Source: Bacteroidota bacterium | GTDB lineage: Bacteria > Bacteroidota > Bacteroidia > Bacteroidales > Porphyromonadaceae | Reading direction: 5' to 3' | DNA: 64,000 nt | NCBI GenBank assembly: GCA_023396255.1 | Contig: JAEWWU010000013.1 | Coordinates: 260,298-324,297 of the forward strand | Part shown: one piece after another, positions 26,854 to 35,311 of the stretch | Layout: each line of letters opens with the position of its first letter | Position numbering within the stretch: position 1 is the first letter of the stretch | Translations under genes and position numbers: made by a program | Notes under the pieces: generated by a model | Databases searched by the model: none | Seen by the model: only the letters and a program-made list of their open reading frames with translations | What the model was told of the DNA's origin: nothing

Positions 26854-27467
26854 ACGCTTAACTCTCTCTCTTTTTGGGCACGAAGCTCCAGATTGGCACG
26901 CATAATCTTTTGAGAAGATTTGGAGAGGCTTTCCTCGTCTTCCAAGTAGCGTTTGATTTTACGAATAGCATCTTTGAAGCCTGGGATTTGTACCTTCTCG
27001 AATAGGTTCACTTTCTGGGTGGTCTTGCGTCGGGCATATTCCAAGAACTCTACTTTGAGAGCTACAAACTCCGCTTCTATCCCTACAGTAGCCAACTGTT
27101 TTAGCAACTCAACCCCCTCGGCAAACCAAGACGGGGAGCCAAAAAGGCTAAACGGCTTGATTTCGTACTCGATATTGTCTAATACCGGTACAATCACTCC
27201 TGCAACTTTCTTGGTACTGAGCCGCACGTCTGTGACCCTAACGAGATCAGGGGTAAACTCGTCCCACAGGGCAACCATTTGCTGGTACCCCTTAATGCTC
27301 TCTTCCAAGTGAGATTCGAGACGTACAATCTCATCTCGTGCTTTCTTCACTTCTAAGCGCAATGCACTCTCTTTGCTCTTGATGGTAGGAAGCGTACGCT
27401 CGCGCATCTTGAGCTGCTTTTGTTGTTGCTGGAGTGATGTCTTATTGTATTGAAACTTAATTGCCAT
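26850..27467 (-). CDS. ntpD: V-type ATPase central stalk subunit D
   Basis: Rotary shaft subunit: a long antiparallel coiled coil inside the A3B3 hexamer. 205 aa. The N-terminus IKFQYNKTSLQQQQKQLKMRERTLPTIKSKESALRLE and the C-terminal half (KVNLFEKVQIPGFKDAIRKIKRYLEDEESLSKSSQKIMR) are the two conserved helices of the family. It sits between ntpB (35 bp away) and ntpI (4-bp overlap). Confidence 0.92.
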   Translation of the reverse strand: MAIKFQYNKTSLQQQQKQLKMRERTLPTIKSKESALRLEVKKARDEIVRLESHLEESIKGYQQMVALWDEFTPDLVRVTDVRLSTKKVAGVIVPVLDNIEYEIKPFSLFGSPSWFAEGVELLKQLATVGIEAEFVALKVEFLEYARRKTTQKVNLFEKVQIPGFKDAIRKIKRYLEDEESLSKSSQKIMRANLELRAQKERELSV

Positions 27468-27502
27468 ATCTTTTCAACCCTTATCCTGTCAAGACTATCT
27501 GT

Positions 27503-28831
27503 TCAAGCCTTATTGCCCTTCCAGTATTTGTCCACAAACGTTTGGCGGATATTGACTTCTGCCGGCTCAAAGTGTTTTCCAAAAAGAGCCCAAGTCGTAT
27601 CTAACATCTCTGTCGTATCTATGTTTACATCAATGGATAAGATATTGGCAGAGTAGTCTTTGGCAAAATCCAAGGCTCTGCGGTCATAGTCAGATAGGTC
27701 GAACCCGTTCTCCATCTTGGTTTGGGCATTGGCTGCATCCGAGAAGAGGCGCACAGCGGCATTCATCACCTGCGGGTGGTCTTCTCTGGTTTTTTTACCG
27801 ATTACCAACTGTTTGAGTCGAGATAGAGAGCGGAATGGGTCAATGATAACCTTGCCTACGTTGGTGTCTTTGCGCAAGTATAACTGCCCTTCCGTAATAT
27901 ACCCCGTATTGTCCGGAACGGCGTGCGTAATGTCCCCTCCCGATAGAGTGGTAACGGCTATGATGGTGATAGATCCTCCGGAGGGAAACTGAACCGCTTT
28001 TTCGTAAATTTTTGCCAAATCGGAATAGAGCGAGCCGGGCATAGAGTCTTTGGATGGAATCTGGTCCATACGGTTCGATACGATGGACAGAGCGTCGGCG
28101 TAGTTGGTCATATCGGTGAGCAGTACCAAGACCTTCTCATTTTGCTCCACGGCAAAGTATTCGGCAGCCGCCAGAGCCATATCGGGAACCAAGATTCTCT
28201 CTACGGAGGGGTCTTCCGTAGTGTTGATAAAACTTACGATACGATCAAGGGCACCCGCATTGCTGAAAGTATTTTTGTAGAAAAGGTAATCGTCGTTGGT
28301 CATACCCATTCCTCCGAGGATGATTTTGTCGCTCTGAGCCCTAAGGGCTACCATCGCCATCACTTCGTTGAATGGTTGGTCGGGGTCGGCAAAGAAAGGA
28401 ATTTTTTGTCCCGTCACCAAGGTGTTGTTGAGATCAATCCCTGCGATCCCGGTTGCGATCAGCTCGGAGGGCTGTTTGCGCCGAACGGGGTTTACCGAGG
28501 GGCCTCCGATTTCCACGTCCTTACCCTCCGGGCGAGGACCTCCGTCAATGGGATCTCCGTATGCATTGAAGAAACGCCCTGCCAGTTGCGGTCCTACTTT
28601 GAGTGAGGGAGCTTTGCCCAAGAAAACCACTTCGGCGTTGGTGGGAATCCCCTCCGTACCGGCAAAAACTTGCAGAGTGACTTCGTCGTTTACGATTTTT
28701 ACAACTTGCGCCAAACGTCCGTGAATGGTGGCCAATTCTTCGTTCCCTACCCCCGTTGCGTGAAGCATACAGGTAGCTTTGGTTACGTTGTTTATTTGCG
28801 TGTATATCTTTTGAAATGCTGTGTTAGCCAT
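27503..28831 (-). CDS. ntpB: V-type ATPase regulatory subunit B
   Basis: Non-catalytic nucleotide-binding subunit of the A3B3 head. 442 aa. The N-terminal beta-barrel (ATIHGRLAQVVKIVNDEVTLQVFAGTEGI) precedes the central domain: VNPVRRKQPSELIATGIAGIDLNNTLVTGQKIPFF, where the P-loop is degenerate as expected for B subunits, and VLVLLTDMTNYADALS with a conserved SNRMDQIPSKDSMPGSLYSDLAKIYE. It pairs with NtpA, whose gene lies 27 bp upstream in the transcript. Confidence 0.95.
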   Translation of the reverse strand: MANTAFQKIYTQINNVTKATCMLHATGVGNEELATIHGRLAQVVKIVNDEVTLQVFAGTEGIPTNAEVVFLGKAPSLKVGPQLAGRFFNAYGDPIDGGPRPEGKDVEIGGPSVNPVRRKQPSELIATGIAGIDLNNTLVTGQKIPFFADPDQPFNEVMAMVALRAQSDKIILGGMGMTNDDYLFYKNTFSNAGALDRIVSFINTTEDPSVERILVPDMALAAAEYFAVEQNEKVLVLLTDMTNYADALSIVSNRMDQIPSKDSMPGSLYSDLAKIYEKAVQFPSGGSITIIAVTTLSGGDITHAVPDNTGYITEGQLYLRKDTNVGKVIIDPFRSLSRLKQLVIGKKTREDHPQVMNAAVRLFSDAANAQTKMENGFDLSDYDRRALDFAKDYSANILSIDVNIDTTEMLDTTWALFGKHFEPAEVNIRQTFVDKYWKGNKA

Positions 28832-28858
28832 TTTGTGTTTCCTCCTTTGATATAGTGG

Positions 28859-30616
28859 TTATTGAGCAAGGGCACGCTCCTGCAAAAGGGTTCTGTATTC
28901 GCTTTCGTATTTGGCAAACTCATCGGATTGGAAGCTTGAGTAGTTCATTTGTTTAAGCAGGTTGATGAGCTTTTTGAAGTAGGGAGCCACTTCGGTAAAG
29001 TCCTCAAAATCGAACTCCGTATGGCAGGCTTCTATCACAATGTTGAGCATATAGCGTTGTCGTGGCAGAGGGGTGTTGCAGTCGATGTCATCGAAGGCAT
29101 CTTGCTGCAGGATTACGAAGTCGATTAGCTCGCTCTTCCAAAAAGTAATGTGATATTCTACGGGTACCCCGTCGTCTCCCAAAATGTTGATTTGTTCGGC
29201 AATCTCCTTGCCTCGCTGCATTCTGTTTTTGAGTTCGTTTACACAATCGACCCACTCCGGAGATATATGCTCGGAGATGTATTCTCTAAACTCCTTGTAT
29301 TCGAGGTATCTGGAGTAGCTGTCTATCGGATTGACGGCAGGATAGCGTTTGCTGTCGGCTCTCTCCTGTTCCAACGCATAGAAGCATCGGGCCACTTTTT
29401 TGGTATTTTCGGTAACCGGTTCCTTGAGGTTCCCTCCGGCAGGGGATACCGTGCCGATAAATGTAACAGAGCCGGTGGCACCATTGCGGAGGTGTACAAA
29501 TCCGGCACGGGCATAGAAGTTGGCTACGATGGCGGAGAGGTCCATAGGGAAAGCATCGGGACCGGGAAGTTCTTCCAAACGGTTCGACATTTCGCGCAAA
29601 GCCTGTGCCCAACGGGAAGTAGAGTCGGCCATAAGCAATACTTTCAGCCCCATACTTCGGTAATATTCTGCAATTGTCATAGCCGTGTATACGGAGGCTT
29701 CACGAGCCGCCACCGGCATATTGGAGGTGTTGGCGATAAGGATGGTACGCTCCATCAACTTGCGCCCGGTATGGGGATCTTCCAACTCGGGAAACTCTGC
29801 AAAGATCTCTACCACCTCATTGGCGCGTTCCCCACAGGCAGCCATAATTACAATATCGGCTTCCGCCTGCTTGGAGATAGCGTGCTGTAATACCGTTTTT
29901 CCGGTACCGAATGGCCCGGGGATGAATCCCGTGCCCCCTTCTACGATGGGATTTAGGGTGTCAATGGTGCGCACTCCTGTTTCGAGCAATTTGTAGGGGC
30001 GAGGCTTTTCGGTATAACAGCGAATGGCTTTCTTCACGGGCCACTTCTGAATCATACTGATGGCGTGCTCCTTCCCCTGAGCATCTTTTACTACGGCAAT
30101 AGTGTCAGTTGCTTTGTATTCTCCCTTCGGAGCCACCGAAACAATGGTGTATTGCTCCGTCATCACGAAGGGTAGCATAATGCGGTGAGGTTGTCTGTTT
30201 TCGTCCACCTCTCCGAGCCAATCCCCTGCGGAAACTGTTTCTCCTTCTTTGGCAAGGGGAACAAAAGACCATACACCCTCTTCTGTCAATGGGTAGGTGT
30301 AAGTTCCTCGCTGCAGAAACACCCCCTCCATCTTGTCGAGGTCGTTTTGTAATCCATCGTAATTTTTGGAGAGCATACCGGGTCCGAGGGTTACTTCGAG
30401 CATATGCCCGGCGAACTCGGCTACATCGCCTACTTTCATTCCTCGAGTACTTTCAAAGACTTGAACGTAAACATTGGAGCCGATGATTTTAATCACCTCG
30501 CTCATAAGGCGGGTGCCGTGTACGGTTATATAGCAAATCTCGTTTTGTGATACGGGACCGTTTACTTCTACGGTGACAAGGTTAGAAACAATCCCTTTTA
30601 CGATACCTGTTGTCAT
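28859..30616 (-). CDS. ntpA: V-type ATPase catalytic subunit A
   Basis: Catalytic ATP-hydrolysing subunit. 585 aa with an intact Walker A GPFGTGKTVLQHA near residue 230, ACGERANEVVEIFAEFPEL, the conserved LMADSTSRWAQALREMSNRLEELPGPDAFPMDLSA stretch, and the bulge (non-homologous region) that distinguishes A-type from F-type beta subunits. The VSPAGGNLKEPVTENTKK segment is typical too. It lies 9 bp after the DUF2764 gene in the operon. Confidence 0.96.
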   Translation of the reverse strand: MTTGIVKGIVSNLVTVEVNGPVSQNEICYITVHGTRLMSEVIKIIGSNVYVQVFESTRGMKVGDVAEFAGHMLEVTLGPGMLSKNYDGLQNDLDKMEGVFLQRGTYTYPLTEEGVWSFVPLAKEGETVSAGDWLGEVDENRQPHRIMLPFVMTEQYTIVSVAPKGEYKATDTIAVVKDAQGKEHAISMIQKWPVKKAIRCYTEKPRPYKLLETGVRTIDTLNPIVEGGTGFIPGPFGTGKTVLQHAISKQAEADIVIMAACGERANEVVEIFAEFPELEDPHTGRKLMERTILIANTSNMPVAAREASVYTAMTIAEYYRSMGLKVLLMADSTSRWAQALREMSNRLEELPGPDAFPMDLSAIVANFYARAGFVHLRNGATGSVTFIGTVSPAGGNLKEPVTENTKKVARCFYALEQERADSKRYPAVNPIDSYSRYLEYKEFREYISEHISPEWVDCVNELKNRMQRGKEIAEQINILGDDGVPVEYHITFWKSELIDFVILQQDAFDDIDCNTPLPRQRYMLNIVIEACHTEFDFEDFTEVAPYFKKLINLLKQMNYSSFQSDEFAKYESEYRTLLQERALAQ

Positions 30617-30625
30617 TTGTCTGTA

Positions 30626-31546
30626 TTATTTCTTTTGATTTCTCTTAAATTCGTTGAGCGCATCGGTGCTTTGTCGCTTGAGATCTTGTACGATGGCTCT
30701 AAAGGTTTCTTCTCCCTTTTTCTCATTAAGTTCCAGCCAACGATTCACAATGGAGAGTTGCAAATAGTAGGTGAGCAAGGCTTCGATGTCGAACGGCTTA
30801 AAGAAAATTTGTTCCTCCAGCCACTCCCAGCGCAAAACATCTATAAGTCGTTCACGGCGGGTGATGTCTCGTTCTTCGGCAATGGCTGTCAGCCGAGAAA
30901 TATACTCTACTTCTTCCGAAGTGATGCCAAAGTCTTTTGCCGATGATGAGCGCAAGCGTTGTGCCACCTCATTGTCGCCCACAATGTAGTGCTCAACGCT
31001 CCAACCCAATTGTCGGCAGATATAAGCCGACAAAACATTGCGGAGATTAAGGTTCAGCTCGGCCCAGTTTCGGATAAAGCGATTGCCGCAACGCAACAGA
31101 TGGGCGTGATAGAGAGCCGACAAGCGATCTTCTTCGAGAATAAGCAGCCGTATGCTACTCTCGGGGAGATCGTCGTTGTCGTTTTCTTGAGGCTCTTGCT
31201 CCGAATCGGGATAGCGAAGCAGGAGATGCTCTTTGATGTATTGCGGAACGGTTTTGGGTCGAGGTAATTTGTGCCGGTTCTTAATGGCGGAAACCAAAAC
31301 AGTCAACTCTTCGGAGTCTATGAGGGCAAATGAAACAGCCCTCTCTTGGTTCTCGTCCAGAGCTTTTAGATAGGCGACAACCTTGCGATTCTCTTCTTCC
31401 AGCAAAAGCAGCCGAAACAACTCGGTATCCCCGGAGGTTAATTCCGGTTGCACCTCGGCAATGAATTGCTCTACAGAAAGGGGCAATTTGCGGTCTTCTA
31501 CCCCTATATTGGGCAGTCCGGCAATAGTTGCATAATACTTAGCCAT
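30626..31546 (-). CDS. DUF2764 family protein, likely V-ATPase subunit C equivalent
   Basis: 306-aa soluble, highly helical protein beginning AKYYATIAGLPNIGVEDRKLPLSVEQFIAEV, which is the DUF2764 signature. In Bacteroidota this gene regularly occupies the place between subunits E and A where other operons encode subunit C, the collar that links the central stalk to the membrane rotor; the same role is inferred here. Middle region LRCGNRFIRNWAELNLNLRNVLSAYICRQLGW resembles subunit C helices. It lies 5 bp after ntpE and 9 bp before ntpA. Confidence 0.85.
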   Translation of the reverse strand: MAKYYATIAGLPNIGVEDRKLPLSVEQFIAEVQPELTSGDTELFRLLLLEEENRKVVAYLKALDENQERAVSFALIDSEELTVLVSAIKNRHKLPRPKTVPQYIKEHLLLRYPDSEQEPQENDNDDLPESSIRLLILEEDRLSALYHAHLLRCGNRFIRNWAELNLNLRNVLSAYICRQLGWSVEHYIVGDNEVAQRLRSSSAKDFGITSEEVEYISRLTAIAEERDITRRERLIDVLRWEWLEEQIFFKPFDIEALLTYYLQLSIVNRWLELNEKKGEETFRAIVQDLKRQSTDALNEFKRNQKK

Positions 31547-31551
31547 AATTT

Positions 31552-32145
31552 TCAGAACAAAGCAGTCACCAACCCGGGACGGAGAAACTCCTTAAAGAAC
31601 GCAACCAATTCGTCTTCCCCAAAGGTAACCTTGTAGGTTCCTTGTAGAGGAGAGAGAACAAACTGCGAAGGTTTTCCATTGACCTCTTTGATGGTTACTT
31701 TGCCCTCGTCCATTAGATTTTTGGCATTGGCCGTGAAGTATTGTTCCAATTCTTTGGCATCGGCGGTTTCAATAACTATCGCCTCTCCCGGCGTCCAGTT
31801 GGAAACCATTTTGAGAATAGCTTGGCGCATAAAATTGGGATCGGTGATTGCCGCGGAGATATTTTGAGAGGCTACCTCTCCCGATATTATATCCGTAATG
31901 GAGCTTCGGAGAGATTGCATCATTTGACCGGTATAGAGCTTCAGTTCCGATTCGGTATTCTTACGTGTCTCATCGGCTTTGCGCTTGGCTTCCTGTACGA
32001 TGCGTTCGGCTTCTGCCTTGGCGGCAGCCAACATTTCGTCGCTTTTGGTTTGGGCAGCGGCAACAATGGCTTCGGCTTGCTCGTTTCCTTTTTCTACCCC
32101 TTCCCGGTAAATCTTATCGGTCAATTCCCGAATTTTTGCGTCCAT
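31552..32145 (-). CDS. ntpE: V-type ATPase peripheral stalk subunit E
   Basis: 197-aa peripheral stalk subunit: a long N-terminal helix rich in Ala, Glu and Lys (ELTDKIYREGVEKGNEQAEAIVAAAQTKSDEMLAAAKAEAERIVQEAKRKADE) then a globular C-terminal domain that caps the head. The open frame reaches 32268, but ATG 32145 is the first Met and gives the expected size. It is the first gene of the seven-gene operon E-DUF2764-A-B-D-I-K. No gene for subunits F or G/H is present here. Confidence 0.88.
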   Translation of the reverse strand: MDAKIRELTDKIYREGVEKGNEQAEAIVAAAQTKSDEMLAAAKAEAERIVQEAKRKADETRKNTESELKLYTGQMMQSLRSSITDIISGEVASQNISAAITDPNFMRQAILKMVSNWTPGEAIVIETADAKELEQYFTANAKNLMDEGKVTIKEVNGKPSQFVLSPLQGTYKVTFGEDELVAFFKEFLRPGLVTALF

Positions 32146-32257
32146 AGTGTATATGCTTTTTTGATTTGTATTTATTTTTTGCAAAAAGAAAAACTCAAAG
32201 AGACCCTCCGAACGACTTCCCGAGAAACCGTTCGCTCCTCTCCTTCTTTCGTGGTCG

Positions 32258-32291
32258 TAAATATACAATAAAAACCATTACGAAACCACAA
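32258..32291 (-). promoter_or_regulatory. Predicted V-ATPase operon promoter
   Basis: On the minus strand: TTG (32289-32291), a 23-bp spacer, then TATATTTA (32258-32265), a -7 box with one mismatch in the last base. It would give a leader of about 105 nt before ntpE. It is the only promoter-like sequence I see in the gap. Confidence 0.4.
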
Positions 32292-32354
32292 AAACCGTAA
32301 AAACTTGTTCAAAAAAATCTTTTCTCTTCTTTGTTTAAGTGTTTAACTTCTTGC

Positions 32355-32466
32355 CAGAGAAAATTTTCTTGGACGGAAGAAAATTTTGCAGGGAATTATC
32401 AGAAAATAATTCCCTCAAAATCACCCAAAAGTAGGGAACTAATTACCCATTTGCAGGAAACTAATA
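32355..32466 (+). repeat. Dispersed intergenic repeat, copy B
   Basis: The most regular copy. AAAATTTTCTT (32360-32370) / AAGAAAATTTT flank the core GGACGG as an inverted repeat; then a perfect 10-bp hairpin AGGGAATTAT (32390-32399) / ATAATTCCCT (32406-32415) with a 6-nt loop; then AGGGAACTAATTACCCATTT (32433-32452) and GCAGGAAACTAAT. Same block order as copy A. Confidence 0.78.
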
Positions 32467-32545
32467 AAAAGGGGGTACCATTCAGGGCTTGGAAGGGAGG
32501 AAAAAGGATATTTTGTTCGATGGTCGGATTGTAGCAAAACAAAGA

Positions 32546-32580
32546 AAGGTGTTGCAATAATGATCGTATTGCAACACCTT
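32546..32580 (-). terminator. Terminator of the LRR gene
   Basis: A perfect 14-bp stem, AAGGTGTTGCAATA (32546-32559) with TATTGCAACACCTT (32567-32580), 7-nt loop. On the minus strand it is followed by TCTTTGTTTTG, so it ends the LRR transcript about 70 nt after its stop codon. Confidence 0.75.
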
Positions 32581-32650
32581 TACAGAGGAGGTTGGGTTTA
32601 TTCTTAATCTGATAGGATAGAAGCTTTCCCCGCGATTTTGTCGGAGCAGC

Positions 32651-34579
32651 TTACCGAACTATAACCGGATAGCTTACCCCTCCTATTTGGAGGTAATAAA
32701 CACCCGAACCCAATGGACTGACATCAATGGAGTCGTTGTCACCGGAGAGAGTTTGTTTTTGGAGACATTCCCCACGAAGGTTGAAGAGTAGAGCCTTTTG
32801 ACCGGCGGTAGTCCCCAACAGGTAAATTTTCTCGGAGGTTGGGTTGGGGTAAAGAGTTATTTGCACATTCGGAGCAATCGTTTGTATGGCTACGGAACCC
32901 TCGTAGGGGCTGTTTTCGCCCGATTCGCTGTCAGTGGCGTACACTCCCCACCCCTTGTTGGTAGCAATAGCCACATCCTCTTTGGTGCAAATGTTTTGTT
33001 CTTGAACCTCTTTGTTCAGATCCACCACAACAAGCTGGGCGCGGTCTTGTGCATCTCTCTTGGGCAAGGATAGTAGCATCTGCTCCATTTTCTCTCCCCG
33101 AATATTATTGTTGCTGCATAGTACCTTATTAAGGGCAGGGTTTTGAGAAAAATCAATCGAAGTAAACTTGTTATTGAAGCAGGCGATGCCCAAAAGTTTG
33201 GGGTTGCTTCTTAGGTCGATCTCTTTCAGTTCGTTGCCTGCACAAATAAGTGTTTCCAAAATGGGGCACTTGTTGAGTCCGTTAATGGATGTAAGCCTGT
33301 TGAAAGAACAATCCACATATTTAATTTTGGAAGCAGACGAGAGGTCGAGTTGGGTGAGCTTGTTGTTGGAGCAATCCAAAATTTCGAGGAAAGGTACTTG
33401 GGAGAAAGGAATTTCCGTGAGGGAGCATCCGGTCGCAAATATGTCTGTCAGTTTATGATTGTTGGAAAGATCCAGCTTGCTGATAGCTCGATTATTGAAG
33501 CACATCAGAAGCCTCAATTCGGGTAATTCTTTGGTGGGTACGGAGGAGAGTGCCGTCATATGGCAAGTAAGCTCTTTCAACTTGTTGTCCGGGGCAAACT
33601 GGATGGAAGATAAATTGTCGTTTACTCCACAGTTGAGGCTGATGAGTTCCTTGTTTTTGGAAAAATCCAACTTGCTCAAACGGTTGGCACTACAATCGAG
33701 CATTTCCAAAATAGGACACCCTGAGGCATCGATCTCGGTGAGCAGGGCAGAGGAACAGTCGAGCGTGTCTATATTGCCCGATAGCTCAAAAGAGGAATCT
33801 GAGATTTGAAAAGAAAATTCGTTATATCCCGTTTCCTTGTTATACAGGTTGCTCCTTATGGCTCCTCCCTTAATGGTGGGGAGTTCTTCCCCTTTTACTT
33901 TCATAGATAGCTCGGCTCCCTTGCCAAAGAGAGTGGTAAATTTGATGGTCGGTGCCGATTCTTTGGCTTCGTAGGGGATTATCTCTCCCTCATCTTCATC
34001 GAAGAGCGAAACTTTCCAGCCTTTGGAGATTCCGATGGAGAGTAGCTTGGAACTTAGTGTATTGCTCTCCTGTACGTCTTTTCCGATGCGACCGATGATG
34101 ATGGAGCCTTGTTGTTCGGAACTTCGTTTGGGAAGAGAGTTGAACAGGGCCTCCATAGCGACAGCATCGAGATTGTTCATAGAAATATCTATCTGATCCA
34201 GCAAACTGTTGGCCGGGAGCAGTACCGAAGTTAACTTGTTGGCAGAAAGATCCAACTTGACAATAGAAGGAGCTTGGCTGAGATCAACCTTGGTCAGTTC
34301 GTTATTTCCCAATCCGACAACCCGCATCTTGCCTCGGATGGTAATATTCTGTTTCTCCACGGTGGCATAGTCTGCTTCACCAGTGGTTACGGTGCCACCT
34401 TTAATTCCGTCCGCAGTGAGGTTGGCTCCCTCGTAAGCGACAAAATAGGTCATCAAAGAGGCACCAATGGCAACATCTGTGGAAAAAGAGATTTGCTCTT
34501 CACTCCCGGTTTGTGCGACGCTTTTTCCCAACAAGAGAAATGGTGCGCAAAAAAGCAAGAATAAATGTTTGATTGACAT
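32651..34579 (-). CDS. Secreted leucine-rich-repeat protein with T9SS sorting domain
   Basis: 642-aa surface or secreted protein (signal peptide ending SVAQ). Two LRR blocks with the unit L-x-x-L-x-C-x-x-N-x-L-x-x-L-D-L-S (for example LEILDCSNNKLTQLDLS) are each preceded by a beta-rich head (VAIGASLMTYFVAYEG; FTTLFGKGAELSMKVKGEE) and followed by a shared cap: LPKR...KGWKVSLFD after block 1 and LPKR...NKGWGVYATD after block 2. The C-terminus (ITLYPNPTSEKIYLLG... LGSGVYYLQIGGVSYPVIVR) is a type A T9SS sorting domain. Resembles P. gingivalis InlJ, an internalin-like protein. Own promoter and terminator. Confidence 0.9.
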   Translation of the reverse strand: MSIKHLFLLFCAPFLLLGKSVAQTGSEEQISFSTDVAIGASLMTYFVAYEGANLTADGIKGGTVTTGEADYATVEKQNITIRGKMRVVGLGNNELTKVDLSQAPSIVKLDLSANKLTSVLLPANSLLDQIDISMNNLDAVAMEALFNSLPKRSSEQQGSIIIGRIGKDVQESNTLSSKLLSIGISKGWKVSLFDEDEGEIIPYEAKESAPTIKFTTLFGKGAELSMKVKGEELPTIKGGAIRSNLYNKETGYNEFSFQISDSSFELSGNIDTLDCSSALLTEIDASGCPILEMLDCSANRLSKLDFSKNKELISLNCGVNDNLSSIQFAPDNKLKELTCHMTALSSVPTKELPELRLLMCFNNRAISKLDLSNNHKLTDIFATGCSLTEIPFSQVPFLEILDCSNNKLTQLDLSSASKIKYVDCSFNRLTSINGLNKCPILETLICAGNELKEIDLRSNPKLLGIACFNNKFTSIDFSQNPALNKVLCSNNNIRGEKMEQMLLSLPKRDAQDRAQLVVVDLNKEVQEQNICTKEDVAIATNKGWGVYATDSESGENSPYEGSVAIQTIAPNVQITLYPNPTSEKIYLLGTTAGQKALLFNLRGECLQKQTLSGDNDSIDVSPLGSGVYYLQIGGVSYPVIVR

Positions 34580-34637
34580 AGTAAATACAGTAAAGGTTGA
34601 TGTAATAATTCTTTAGTAGTGACCACTTAGATCTACT

Positions 34638-34669
34638 GCAAAGGTATATTTTTAAGTAGAAATAAGCAA
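34638..34669 (-). promoter_or_regulatory. Promoter of the LRR gene
   Basis: Minus strand: TTG (34667-34669), 20-bp spacer, TACCTTTGC (34638-34646). Both elements and the spacing match the Bacteroidota sigma-ABfr consensus. Predicted leader about 50 nt. Confidence 0.7.
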
Positions 34670-35110
34670 TGAATTTGCGAATTACAAGAAAAATGTTTCA
34701 AAAACGAAATATTGTTGCCTTTGAAAATGAGATTCTTGTATCCGGTTTTGTTTTGTTTTTGTCGAGAATGGAATGATAATACGGAAAAATATCAACAAAT
34801 AACACTCTTATAATAGGTATTGTCAATTCCGTGTATAATGGCTGTTTGGGGAGAAGATTTCCCATTGCGGGACAATTGAAATAGATCTTTTTATAGATTC
34901 TTCGTTTTTACTCTTCTTTGCTCCCCAAAAAAGAGGAGAGCGATGAGAGGATTCTTCTTAAAAGTTCTTGGAATGATTGTCATTTTTGAGGATCTCTTCT
35001 TTTGCTGTTTTGGGTTCGCAATCGTTCCCTTTTTTGTGATTTAAGGTGCGAATTGATGTGTATGTGTTATTTTTAACGGAGGTTGAGACTTCTCTTATTC
35101 TTTTATTACA

Positions 35111-35119
35111 TATATTTGC
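35111..35119 (+). promoter_or_regulatory. -7 box of the delta-60-repeat gene
   Basis: TATATTTGC is a perfect -7 match; the nearest upstream TTG (35083-35085) is 25 bp away. It predicts a ~185-nt leader that would contain the hairpin TCTGTTATTTCTAACAGA (35131-35148) near its 5' end, possibly an RNA-stability element or operator. Confidence 0.5.
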
Positions 35120-35311
35120 ATCGGATGTGGTCTGTTATTTCTAACAGAACGAGGGATAAAGATGGGATTTAGGCTCGTTTCGTGAAAAATTCCAAAAACA
35201 TAGGGATTCCTCCACTGTCCGGTAGTAGTTATCAATTAACCGAATTGCTTTTTCTCATTCCAAGAGATCTTAGTTCTGTTGGAAGGTTGAAAGAGGTACT
35301 GTTTTAGTTTT

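Larger units (their letters stand above)
32146..32650. other. Intergenic region between V-ATPase operon and LRR gene
   Basis: 500 bp without a convincing gene. It holds the predicted V-ATPase promoter (32258-32291, minus), dispersed repeat copy B (32355-32466) and the LRR gene's terminator (32546-32580, minus). A 67-residue frame at 32331-32534 overlaps the repeat and has no support. Confidence 0.6.
34580..35311. other. Divergent intergenic region with promoters for two surface-protein genes
   Basis: 730 bp between divergent genes. It has a strong minus-strand promoter (34638-34669) for the LRR gene, a plus-strand -7 box (35111-35119) for the delta-60-repeat gene, and two copies of TGTTATTTyTAACrG (35065-35079 and 35133-35147) around the latter. 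I see no gene; between 34670 and 35060 nothing else stands out. Confidence 0.6.
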
